Below are positions 22,855-32,773 of a stretch of 64,000 nucleotides of DNA, piece by piece. Each line of letters opens with the position of its first letter. Position 1 is the first letter of the stretch. The stretch comes from Podospora comata (lineage: Eukaryota > Ascomycota > Sordariomycetes > Sordariales > Podosporaceae), in assembly GCA_017354895.1 (NCBI GenBank), contig CP071498.1, positions 3,968,001 through 4,032,000 on the forward strand, in the 5' to 3' direction. The translations under genes were made by a program, and so were the position numbers. The notes below the pieces were generated by a model. It ran no database searches and was not told the DNA's origin. It was given only the letters and a program-made list of their open reading frames with translations.

Positions 22855-24614
22855 CTAGCTACTTTGTACAACTCTACTACAGTAGATAGGCTTGCTCTCC
22901 TGGACTGCCGTGGCTCTCCTCATCACACTCACCCACATATCACTGTGTAGCCACAGGCTGTAGTTGTGCGCTTTCCACGGCTCATAAGGGTACACAAGTT
23001 GGAAGTCAAAGTGCCGCAACAGCTACCATTGGCAAACAAGTCCCGTGTATCAGTCTCGCATCCCGATGATCTGCAAGGAGGGGTAGCACAAGACAAACAT
23101 ACCTCGACGAAAATCTTGTTCAACTCAAGAAAGGCGACAGTCTTTCCAGGACACCCCCATCGTCCATACCCGAATACAAGTTCGGCCACTCTCTTCATCT
23201 CGACAAACTTCTTCTCGTTCTGAGCCGCGGCCTCGATCCACCTCTCGGGTCGAAAAAGGTCCGCATCCTCCCCGAAGGTGCCCTTGTGCCGTCCTGTTGA
23301 CCAGAAGCTTGCTGCAATTCTCGTCCCACCAGGCACAAATTTGCCGTCGATGGTATCACCTTCGGGGGGGACCACCTTCAACGGGATGCCGGTGAAGGGG
23401 GGGTAGAGACGAAGTCCTTCGTAGATGACTCCCTGCAGGTATGGCAGTTTGGCACCTTCGACGGCTGTGATTGGATTCGAGATCTTGCCGCTCTTGATGC
23501 CCTCATCAATCTCTCTCTGCAGAGCTTGATACACCCTCGGCGTTGTCATGACATATAGCATTGTCGCTCGAATGGCGGTAGCGGTTGTATCAGAGCCGGC
23601 CACGATCTGGATCAAGACCTCGGCTTCGCATTCACGCTGAGAGAGACCATGCCGTACAAACGAACCCTTCCAAGAAATTACCTGTCAGCGGTCGTCGTTG
23701 CTGAGTCATAGAGAAGAGGGGAAACCTACCAACATGTCCTTCCTGTCCTCTGCCCCCTCTCCGAATCTCTCCCCCACCAACATCCGAGCCAGTCTCATCA
23801 GCAACCCCAACCCCGCCTTGTCCGTCGCTTTTGGCCCGATCAATTTCAGAGTAAGATCATTTGCAAACAACCCCCTCAACAAGGGAGCCGACGATATTGC
23901 AACCGACTTTGGAGCATGTCTCTCCACTAATCCCAGATAATCAACCCCGTGCTTATCCGCTCCCTCGGTCAGTACCATCTCAAAGTCGGCCTCATGACCA
24001 AACGCAATCCGCGAAATACTATCCAAGGTGAAATGTGAGCTTAACCTGGCCAAATCGATCATCTTTCCCTGCTCGACTTTGCGCTCAAGTACCTCTCTCA
24101 CTTGTCGCAGTTTGAGGTCAATATCCCCTTCCAAATTCAGCACATCCTTCCCCGCGTACCCAGCCGAGAGCTTGGCCTTGAGCTCGTCGTGGTACTTGGT
24201 GTCCAAGGTCGTGAACATGGCGTCGGTGAGGGGATCAAGCCGGGACTGTTTATACCAGTCGGATCTGGAGTATTTGGACCGAGCCCCTGAGGTGCGTCTG
24301 ATCACCTCCGGGTCCGACGTGATGAGGTCGTTGGGGCCAACTCGGATGGTGGACATGTGGCCGTACTTGGAGTTGGCAGCAGTGAAGTAGTCGGCCATGT
24401 GGCCCGAGCGGTGGACCTTGTAGAGCCAGAGATATGAGAAAGAAGTGGTAGGCGGGCCAGGGAAGCGCCGGAGTGGGGAGAAAAAATGGCAGTAGATGGC
24501 AGTAGAGAGGTAGTATGTCATGAACAGAAGCAGCAGAAAAGCAGGGACCAAGTAGGAGAGTGGAGGGTTGGGGATCTCGGGCAGAACGGCCATCATGTGC
24601 GACGGATAAGTCAT
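22855..24614 (-). CDS. cytochrome P450 monooxygenase
   Basis: Membrane-bound heme monooxygenase of the ER. Three exons: 24614-23730, 23666-23103 and 23022-22855 with introns of 63 and 80 bp; 538 aa. An N-terminal anchor helix (LSYLVPAFLLLLFMTYYLS) and the proline hinge FPGPPTT come first. The I-helix is AGSDTTATAIR (about 318-328), ExxR is EGLR (378-381), and the heme loop is FGYGRWGCPG with Cys about 467. The pattern AGSDTTATAIRATMLYVMTT resembles the pisatin-demethylase-like group, which oxidises aromatic and terpenoid compounds, but the substrate is unknown. The last junction restores KIFVELLRHFDFQLVYPYEP. The protein then runs on about 20 residues beyond the usual end (after DMWV), where a GTGAGT could be an alternative donor. 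Neighbours are not obviously related in pathway. Confidence 0.92.
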
Positions 24615-25606
24615 GGCTTCGGTATCCTAGTGGGAGGTACAAAACAGAGAAATACTGACAAGAACCTTAACAGGGAGTTGACATAAGAAGGAGCTGGAAA
24701 GAGGGGAAAGTCCATCATGTGGAAGGCGCATAGAGATATCCATTTCCCCCGCACAATGTAGGTTGCATGAGTGCCAACTTCACCAATCACTTGAACATTG
24801 ATGCTGTGTTACACTCCTTCATCGTCTTGGTAAACAACAAGGCGGCACCTTACCATAGGTAGCCAATAAGCCACTAATAGGCCAAGGTACCTCGGTAGCG
24901 ATCTTGATGAGCAGGGCAATTACCTTGAAAAGAAAGAAAAAAGAAAAAGAGATAGGAGATGGTAAATACCACCAAGAATCAAAACCTTCAGATTCACAAT
25001 TACAACAGGCCGAGGTTGGTCGCACCTACTTAAGGCCGTGATCTTTTGCTTCAGAGTTTCCTTTATACCTACCTATGAACCTACCTTAATTACTTCAGGA
25101 ATGACTTCACACCTGGCCCGTGCCCATTTCTGAAGCCTTTCCCGAGGACTCATCCATCCATCGATTGATCCACTGGTTCAGAAAGGCTACCTATTCAGAA
25201 GAACGTGATCTTCAGGTTGGTGGTGGCTGAAATGTGAATAACGCCCTTACCTAAGCCAAGGTCTGGTTGCGCCGTGGCCTTGCTGCAAACCTTACTCAAA
25301 TTCCTGTTGAAACCTCTCTTTCGGAAATATATGACTGTTCCCAAAAGAACCCTATGCTCATTCTTTTGTGGCACAGGCCAGGCTGCTTGCAAGCCCCATG
25401 TTCACCTCCCGCTGCTAGGCTGGTGGCTGTTTGATTCTTACCTCACTTCACACTCTCACTTTTTTCTTCACTCGGGACGCCCAAAAAATCTTTCTTTTCC
25501 ATATCGCAGTCTTCGACATAGGTAATAAATCAAGCAGTCTACCAGAGACACCCCTGTCGAACATCAACATGGAAAAGAGCCCTTGGGCGAATGCCTTCTA
25601 CTTCGA
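24615..25606. other. P450 upstream region
   Basis: About 1 kb upstream of the P450 start. It holds the promoter. Short open frames are present but none is recognisable. Confidence 0.4.
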
Positions 25607-25822
25607 CTTCCCGATGAGCTGTTGAGGATGATAACGGAGGAGGTCTTTCATGTTGGCAAGCCATGGACGCGTTGAGATAACAGCTGGGGGGATGAAGACC
25701 CGACCGACATCAATCACAAGGTCCGCTTCCCTCAATTACACACGCTTATTCGCATTTGCCGCCGTTTCTACACAGTCGGAATGCCCATTCTGTATTTGAG
25801 CCTGGAATTCCGTTCGGCCTCA
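25607..25822 (+). pseudogene. F-box protein remnant
   Basis: The frame from 25607 reads as the start of an F-box motif (LPDELLRMITEEVF) and, past an in-frame TGA at 25673-25675, continues with the conserved second half (FPQLHTLIRICRRFYTVG, then MPILYLSLEF). Known F-box proteins of filamentous fungi show exactly this LPxELLxxI...LxxLxRxCRxF...PxLYxxL pattern. No ATG opens this frame, the stop breaks it, and nothing of a C-terminal substrate domain follows. It is a truncated, decayed copy. An intron removing the stop would have to be implausibly short. Confidence 0.6.
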
Positions 25823-26071
25823 GACTGCAGACAACAACACAAACCTATTTAGCTTAACACATGAACACCAGTGATGATGGATGATGAGTCAAGAGAAAAG
25901 AGAAACATAACGGCCTTTCCCACTGTCCAGATGACCAAAGATCTTGACAACTATCAATGAACTGAGCGGAAAAGGGTGTGCCTGAAACCCGGTGACAGTG
26001 TCCTATTCTTATTCAACTACAATCCCTTTTTCCTCTGGCAGCCCTCACCAATTCAGATGATTGGCTGCCAT

Positions 26072-26159
26072 GCCCGGCTAGCTCAATCGGTAGAGCGTGA
26101 GACTCTTAAGGGGTACCTCCGTAATCTCAAGGTTGTGGGTTCGACCCCCACGTCGGGCT
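26072..26159 (+). tRNA. tRNA-Lys (anticodon CTT) with 15-nt intron
   Basis: Acceptor GCCCGGC/GTCGGGC, D arm TAGCTCAATCGGTAGAGC, anticodon stem TGAGA/TCTCA, and T arm GTGGG-TTCGACC-CCCAC. The anticodon CTT is at 26105-26107, and a 15-nt intron occupies 26109-26123 after position 37. The mature length is 73 nt. The lysine identity is unambiguous. Confidence 0.96.
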
Positions 26160-28953
26160 CAATTCCCGTTGCTGATCTTCTACTTTTGCAAATATTTTGT
26201 TTGCATTGTCATTCTTTTTTCCATCTTGTGTCTTTTTTTTTTTTTTTTTGGCATGTTGCTTACATTTCGCGGGAGGACTCCGACAGCAATTAAGGTGTGG
26301 CGAATTTTCTGCAGGCACATGTTGTGATACCACTGGATACGCAAAGCTTGTTGACGACACTCGCCACAGTGTGGCTGGTGAACAAGTGATCGACACTGCG
26401 GACGCTAGGGAGGCGCAACAAAGACGAGGTCGGATCAGATGATGTTTATCTTCTGACACCATACAACCGAGAAATAAAACAAGTGGCCAATTTGTTTCGG
26501 TCCGGAGCTGGTAAAAAGCAGCAGGTAGGACGTTGGAGGACGGGATTGGCCCCAACGTTCCTGGTTCCTGGCCTGCCGTGCCGAACCGGGGCGCGGGAAC
26601 TTTGCTAGTGCCGGCGGCTCGGTACATAGGCGTGGACATAGGCCGAGAGAAAAGAAATTCATTCCCGGTCCCCTTACCCTCGTGTCGTTTCTTGCAGGGG
26701 GGGGAAACGACAAAAAAGTTCCGACCCGTCCAGTGAAGAATATACCAGTACGCGGCGGCAATCATCGGTGGCAACTCATTGGGTGTCCATCATGGCGGTT
26801 TGTTGGGAAAGGACTACACTAGGAAAGCCATGAGGTTGACGCGCGCCCCATCTCTGTCGTACGCTTTAAACCATGGGAACTTTCGAAACGAACAGTCAAC
26901 TGTGGCGAGGATGAAGGTGGTGTTTTCTTGCAGTGGTCCACCTGTGGCTGACGATTCCCAGATACTGGTCGACGTTCGCAGACGCCAATGATCTAGACCG
27001 CCCATCGGGGAAAAAGCTAGTCGTCATATGAGCCGTTGAAAGGATCTGGTTGTTTTTGTGACCGATTCTGTGACGAGCGGATATCGATCCTCGGAGAAGC
27101 AGCTCAGGCCTGCTGCTCCTAGGTAGGTAGTCAATGCATGGCTTGCATTTGCCAATTGGCGACAAGTTTCCGGGAGATGCACGCTGGTCCAGTCAGTTCA
27201 TCTGAAATATATGCTTGGACGGGTTCGGCAGTCGCTGTCATCTCAAAAAGCCATGCTTGCGGTGCAACGAGATCCAATCCTCCGTAACCAAGAGTTGGGT
27301 TGGAGGGGTGAGGGGCAGGAAAGGGTGGGGTTCAACATCCCACCTCCACCGCATGCCCCAATCACCTGGGGATATTGGCTCGTTGGACGGCTCCAGAGAC
27401 ATGTGTACCTATCTCAAACTCTGGCAATACATTGATGAATGTTGGAAGCTGCCTTGCCAGTCCAAAATACTGTAAGTGTCCCGTCATGACAAAAAGCAGA
27501 CAATCACGTTGGAAGGTGAGAAGACATCACTAACCGCCCGAGTTTCAACTAACAAAGACTTTCCAACCCCAAACCCGACTCCACCTGCCCAACCCAAGAA
27601 CCGAAGAGCTGGAGGCTGGTCTCGGTCAAAACCCTCCGGCAAGACCCAACGGTTTGTGCCGGGCTCCCAGCCCAAACTGTTCCTCCGGAAGCATGCTTTC
27701 TTGGTGTTGCCTTACGGTGGGCAGCACATGCTGACATGTACGGGCACTACTGTGTAGGTGTCAAGAGTCTCAATTGTCAGTTGAGCCAAGAACGAGCTGA
27801 ATAGCTGCCCGCAGCTCTCGTACGGTATGGTCCCTTCTAGAACTCGGTCTTTCTCACGTGCGGTGAGGGGGAAGAGGGAAGAAGCTTCCACGTTTGTTCC
27901 ACCTCCATGGATGAGGCTGTTGACAGAATACCGAGCGATCGGTAGAAAGCACGGAAACACCTGCATCCGGATGAAGATGGAAAGGGCTTTACAAGTATAA
28001 AAGCAGTGGGAACGTCCGCTGGTGAGGCTTGAGAAAGGGGGTCTCCTTCCCAGGGCTGCGCATGGCTTGTAAGCGCCGCCTGCCGCAGTCCCACATTTTC
28101 CGGAGCAATCTGTCCGGGCCTGTACGAAGGAGATGCTTGAAGACAGGTCCAGGTGGTGCAGCAGAAAAAAAAAGACTTGCGGATTGCGGATGCACCGAAT
28201 ATATTCCGCCGTGCACTGGAAAACGACGGATTTGTCTTGCCGGGTGTGTGGCCCACAGTCTTCTTTCCCCTTTCAGGACCCTTTCAACGTGTCACCATGC
28301 TATGCCTTTGCCACAGCACGCCAGCCAGGTCCAAAGTCGAAGCCGTCGCCCCCAGACACTGACCCGTCCCCTACGCTGCACCTTTCGTCTGCAGTGGGTG
28401 AGGTGGCGAGAACCAGCTGTCCGTCACTGCCTTTAGCTGGTTGGGAGCCCTGGCCGCAGTGAAGCCCAGTGCCAAGCCCATGGTTCCGTTGAGCTCTGAG
28501 GAGGTACCTATTGCTCCCTCCACCCCTGCCCGCTCCCTATCCCCCAATAATCTTACATACGACGCCAAACCACATACCAAAAGACGGAAGCCTCGAGAGG
28601 AGACAAGAACGAAATTCCCGGGTTTTCTTCAGGCTCCCCTAACCCGGGGCAGCCAGAGCCGATCATCTTTAGTCGCCGCCAAACCATCCCCTATATCATG
28701 AGCCACACCAAGACAACCACACCACAGACGAGAAAAGCAACACGAATTCATCGGCAACAGGGCATCTACACGGGCATAGTCATCATCAAGAGAATCCCAT
28801 GAGTACTCTTGCTCTTCCTACACACACCCTCGAGCTTCACCACCAGCATCACCAGCATCCGAACAGATCCGCCGTCCCTCCCCACCACCTCTTTGCTGTG
28901 CTGTCATCTCTTCCAGGCCGTGAGGTACTAGCCCACTGAGCCCGCCTTTATTA
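26160..28953. other. 2.8-kb gene-poor region
   Basis: No family is recognised on either strand. The first bases after tRNA-Lys include a T-run (about 26228-26249), the usual polymerase III terminator position being somewhat further upstream. Open frames of 60-215 codons exist, for example on the minus strand at 26127-26774, but they overlap the tRNA or lack domain-like composition. The segment just before 28954 should hold the promoter of the Cys-rich gene. Confidence 0.4.
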
Positions 28954-29154
28954 ATGTGCACTGAGCACACGACCGGTAACTGCCCAGCCTGCGGGAAGGA
29001 TTACCTGGTCTTCGTCGAGTTTTGCAAAGACTACCACCCACCGTTGGTGACTTGTCCCAACGGCACCACCATCGTTCGTGTTGAAATGGAAGAGGGCGGC
29101 TGTCCCAGTCCTGTCTGCCCCAACAGTCGGAACGGAGGTTGTGCCGTCATGTAG
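28954..29154 (+). CDS. small Cys-rich protein with C-terminal CaaX box
   Basis: Unspliced frame of 66 aa. It has seven cysteines in three groups: MCTEH...CPACGKDY, a middle FCKDYHPPLVTCPNG, and CPSPVCPNSRNGGC. There is no signal peptide and no membrane segment. The last four residues are CAVM, a good CaaX motif (Cys, two aliphatics, Met), predicted to be farnesylated and so to tether the protein to a membrane. The CxxC-type pairs could bind zinc. I do not recognise a named family. The composition, with evenly placed Cys and no stop-codon-poor simple repeats, argues that it is a real gene. It is followed at once by a CAA/CAG-type microsatellite. It is convergent with the epimerase gene. Confidence 0.6.
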   Translation: MCTEHTTGNCPACGKDYLVFVEFCKDYHPPLVTCPNGTTIVRVEMEEGGCPSPVCPNSRNGGCAVM

Positions 29155-29219
29155 CAGCAGCAGAAACAAGAACAAGAACAACAACAACAGCAACAACAAC
29201 AATAACAACAACAACAGAG
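29155..29219 (+). repeat. CAA/CAG trinucleotide microsatellite
   Basis: About 65 bp made of CAG, AAC/CAA and AAT units directly after the stop of the Cys-rich gene, so probably in its 3' UTR. Interrupted by single substitutions. Confidence 0.8.
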
Positions 29220-29264
29220 ACGGAAACCACACCAAGACGCCTGTTTCGACCCCCCCGAACCACG

Positions 29265-30578
29265 TTAGAGCTTTTGACCGCTGGGTCCAACCTCGACAAC
29301 TTGATCGAGCCCTTCGTACTCGGGAACGTCAAAGTCATATTTTGCTGCGATTGCGGGTGTGACGAAGCTTTTGTGGGGGGAGGGGGGGGGGGGGGAAGAG
29401 TCAGTTGGGTCCAGAAAACAAGCAGGATGGGGCGGTTTTGGGTACGCACCGTCCTCCAATGAAGTGACGGCCCTTGAAGTGTTTGACAAGAGGCTTTGGA
29501 GCTGTCAAGCTGATCAGGAAGTTAGGGTGAAAATTACTACCGACACCACTTTTGGGCGGGCCCTCCTCGATATCCCACGATGAGGGGGCATCCACGGAGG
29601 TCACCGAGACCTGGGTCTCCGCCATTGCGTTGATGACGGCTGGGAACGGCTCTCGAACTTCTCCAGAGAAACTGAAACCTACACCACCCGACATTGAGTC
29701 ATCATGAGCCATGAGGTGTGAGAGAGGAGAGGAGAGGGGTGACAGAAAATAGGTGGAAAAACGAACCAAAAATAGCATCGACAACGTGATCAGCCGAGCT
29801 CAACGCCTTGGGGAAATCGTCGACGAAGGGAACATCCAGGTCTTCCAACTGTTTGGCGAGGCGCTAGATACACGAATAAGCGATCTGCCACGAGAGAAGG
29901 TGGCCAGCAGGGCTGGGGAAGGGATCGACCAGGCAAGCAGTGTAATAATATGCGCCCGCTGCTGTCTAGGTCAACCATGGGAGGGGAATGTTTTAGTCTG
30001 ACTTGGACGTGAAGCGCGCATTGCATGTACCTTCGCTGTAGGTATAGAAGAAGTATTGGGCAAATAAACAACAAAGCGATATTGCCATACACGAAGAGGA
30101 ACATGACTTACCTGGTAAAGCTCGTTTTTGCTGCGTTTGGGGTAGTAAATGGTTGGTTGATAACCGTAATGGCGCAGATGTCGGGCTGCCACAAGACCGT
30201 CACCCCCTGAGCAACGGGTGAGCACAGGCCACCCAGGTTGAAAGTCAATAAAGGGGTCTCAGTCACCATTGTTGCCAGGGCCGACAGCGACCAGAACCCT
30301 GCGGCCTTTGTTGATGGGATGGACGCGGTACACTTGGTTTATTGTCAACACAGGCCCGCCGGGTTCGAGAACGGACGACGGGATCAGGGCCAGAATTTAA
30401 CTCACCAACCTGGGATACAGACAGTCCTGCGAGCTCCATGAGCTGGTCGATGGAGAAGGCGCCTGTACTCATCAGCTCCCTGTCCAGGGCGGCTGCAGCC
30501 TTTGCACCGAGTGTCTACCAGTGACTGTCAGCTGCCATTCATTCACCATCAAGCAAAACAGCGTACCTTGAATACCAT
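29265..30578 (-). CDS. nnr1: NAD(P)H-hydrate epimerase (YjeF N-terminal family)
   Basis: Epimerises R-NAD(P)HX so that the S-specific dehydratase can repair it; a metabolite-repair enzyme of cytosol and mitochondria. Seven exons on the minus strand: 30578-30567, 30514-30406, 30332-30267, 30206-30112, 29863-29767, 29678-29450 and 29367-29265; 236 aa, the usual size. The first exon is only 12 nt (MVFK). The next gives [20 protein letters not shown] and the family signature [13 protein letters not shown]. The glycine motif [20 protein letters not shown] is rebuilt across the third junction. Further blocks are [34 protein letters not shown] (catalytic Asp) and [20 protein letters not shown]. Every junction restores family sequence, which makes the structure reliable. 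The fifth intron uses GTTCGT as donor, and the last intron contains a 14-nt C run on the transcript. It shares a divergent promoter region with MRPS16. Confidence 0.95.
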
Positions 30579-31041
30579 GGTCGAGTTCAAGGTGTGGGGC
30601 GACCTCTTGCTGTATATAGTCGAAGACCGAGTGGAGAGAGAGCAGGGGAAAATCCGGGGGGAGAAACAAAAAGAAGCAAGACAGGTGATTATATGGTCAA
30701 TTAGCTCCAGACTCGGAACAAATGACACGAAAGCCCACCAAGCTTTACTGACATCACCCAATGTCTTGATGTAAGGTAAACCACCCAGAAGAGCTCATGT
30801 TACAGCCGGAGGGTGGGGCAATGCATGCGCCCACGCACCACCTCAGCACCTGCACCCATTTGGCGCACGGACCCCAAGACTGCCCAGCCAGAATTTTTGG
30901 AGCTTTCTCCGGTTCCACTCACTCGAGCGAGAGAGCGCATCCCGCCAGAGAGGCCATCGCCAAAACCTTACGACGACCGCAGCAACCACCGACTCCGTAC
31001 TCCGTGCCCCGGATCGCACCCGCCCAGCTCAACCCCGCAAC
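30579..31041. promoter_or_regulatory. divergent promoter region, epimerase / MRPS16
   Basis: About 460 bp between two divergent start codons, so both promoters must lie here. No motif beyond general composition is assignable. Confidence 0.5.
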
Positions 31042-31515
31042 ATGGTCGTCAAAATCCGTCTCGCCCGCTTCGGGCGCACCAACTCGCCCTTTTACAACAT
31101 TGTGGTAGCCCATGCCAGGTGCCTCTCCCCGAGCTCTTCGAAATGAAATTATGATGCTGACGGACAACAAACCAGGACGGCCCGCAACTCCCGGCCCCTC
31201 GAGGTGATCGGCACCTACGACCCCATCCCCAAGAAGGACACCTACGACGAGTCAGGGAGGCTGCACAAGGACATCAAGCTCGACATATCGAGGGCGCAAT
31301 ACTGGATTGGTGTGGGGGCACAGCCGACAGAGACAGCGACCAGATTGTTGAGCATGGTGAGAAAATAAACTCGGGATCCAGATGCGAGAGGGTGGTTTGT
31401 GGCTGACCATGTTTTTCGACATGACCAGGTGGGAATCGTGGACCCTAAATACCAGAAGACGCCACCAAGGAAGTCGACACCAAAAAAGGAAAAGGCGGCC
31501 CCGGCGGAGGCATGA
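31042..31515 (+). CDS. MRPS16: mitochondrial small-subunit ribosomal protein S16
   Basis: Component of the mitochondrial 37S ribosomal subunit, of bacterial bS16 type. Three exons: 31042-31118, 31176-31356 and 31429-31515; 114 aa. The N-terminus MVVKIRLARFGRTNSPFYNI is diagnostic. Then come HARTARNSRPLEVIGTYDPI, the loop PKKDTYDESGRL, LDISRAQYWIGVGAQPTE and TRLLSMVGIVDPKY. The Lys-rich tail is longer than in bacterial S16, as common for mitochondrial versions. The start is the first ATG and gives the universal family start, so no cleaved presequence is evident; targeting may use the basic N-terminus itself. Confidence 0.96.
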
Positions 31516-32207
31516 GTTATGCGAGGGTTTCCATGGGAATAGGAAGAGCGGCAAAAGATGGGGATGGGACGGGCGTGTATTCTAAAGGGAGGATGCGTAC
31601 TGATACCGCACACAACCCCTTGGCATATTTCTAACAGGCGTTTTTGGGTCGACACTGTCTGGATTGTACGATACGGTAGGGGAATGGAAGCTCTATCACT
31701 ATTTTTTGGGAATTGTGAGAAATCTTGCATCTCGAATGATGAAGTGGAGGACTGGGGGTTTTTCACGCCAACGAGTTCCCAACCAGAGCCAAGAACATGT
31801 GACCTCCAAAAACCCAAGACGATTCAAAGTAAGCAATTGTTGAGGGACCATAGCCAGCTGTCTGCCACATACAAACCCTAATCCTTGCCTGTCCATGATG
31901 GCGACCAACAGCATCTACCTTAGCTTGTCTAGGTAGGTACTCAAATTTGACCGAGCTCAGAAGTCAAGCTGAGCCATAAGACATGATTCACACGTTTACT
32001 TCAAGCACTTGTATGAATACCACGTCCATCTCAGGACTACACATTCTCTTTTCTAGTATGATAGCCCAACCCCCATGCAAGCCGAGATCCCATAATGCGA
32101 AAACCCTATCATGCAGACTGTCTCCACGCACCCACACCACTCCACTCCACACCAAACCAAGCATGTCTTATACCCCAAAGCCCACAATCTTTCCATCAAG
32201 CAAACAA
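31516..32207. other. intergenic between MRPS16 and tRNA-Arg
   Basis: About 690 bp, no gene recognised. The MRPS16 3' UTR lies at its start. Confidence 0.45.
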
Positions 32208-32300
32208 GGTCCGCTGGCGTAATGGCAGCGCGTCTGACTACGATCTTGACAAGAGATTCAAGCAATCAGGAGGTTCCAGGTTCGACCCCTGGGCGGATCG
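32208..32300 (+). tRNA. tRNA-Arg (anticodon ACG) with 21-nt intron
   Basis: Acceptor GGTCCGC/GCGGATC (one G-U pair), D arm GGCGTAATGGCAGCGC, anticodon stem TCTGA/TCAGG and T arm CCAGG-TTCGACC-CCTGG. The anticodon ACG is at 32240-32242 and the 21-nt intron is at 32244-32264 after position 37. The mature length is 72 nt with discriminator G. Confidence 0.93.
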
Positions 32301-32773
32301 TTTTTGTCCTCACAAACATCGAGGTTCTTCTTTTTGCCTTTTGTTCATCACTCCCATCAGCAACATTCCTGCTTGGTGCCGCAGTAAAGACTGCTTATGT
32401 CACAACCTCCAGGAGAAACTCTTCACAAGACCGAGCCATATTGGAGAGGAAATATATTATCTCTTTTTATTCATCTTTTGGTATCCCTATCCAAGAAAAA
32501 AAAAGGCAATGCATCCCGGCCGGCCTCCCTGTTCAACAGTCCCAGAAACGCCCATGATGTGAAATGTAGACGACTCCCCCTTCCCCCCGAAAACAAAAAC
32601 CAACAGACATCACCCAGCCGCTTCCCATACGCTCCGCTTTGCTCCGGTTGACTCCCTCGTTTCCCGAAAAAACTATCGTGTTGACGCATGACATGTACCT
32701 GTACTGTGATCCCGTTGCTCTTTGGTAACTTTCTCTACTATAACCGGTCTATAGTGGGCCCATCCAAAAGAGA
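32301..32773. other. intergenic between tRNA-Arg and amino acid transporter
   Basis: About 470 bp with the transporter 3' UTR at its right end. No gene seen. Confidence 0.45.

Noticed and set aside
4625-24614. A secondary-metabolite biosynthetic cluster
   Set aside because: No PKS, NRPS, terpene synthase, DMATS or other core enzyme is present, and housekeeping and tRNA genes lie between the candidate tailoring genes. Kept only as a low-strength neighbourhood observation.
26127-26774. 215-codon minus-strand frame
   Set aside because: It overlaps tRNA-Lys, starts in CCCC/GGGG-rich sequence, includes the T-run as poly-Lys, and has no recognisable domain or conserved composition.
32095-32562. 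155- and 148-codon plus-strand frames across tRNA-Arg
   Set aside because: They run through the tRNA gene. Composition is not protein-like.
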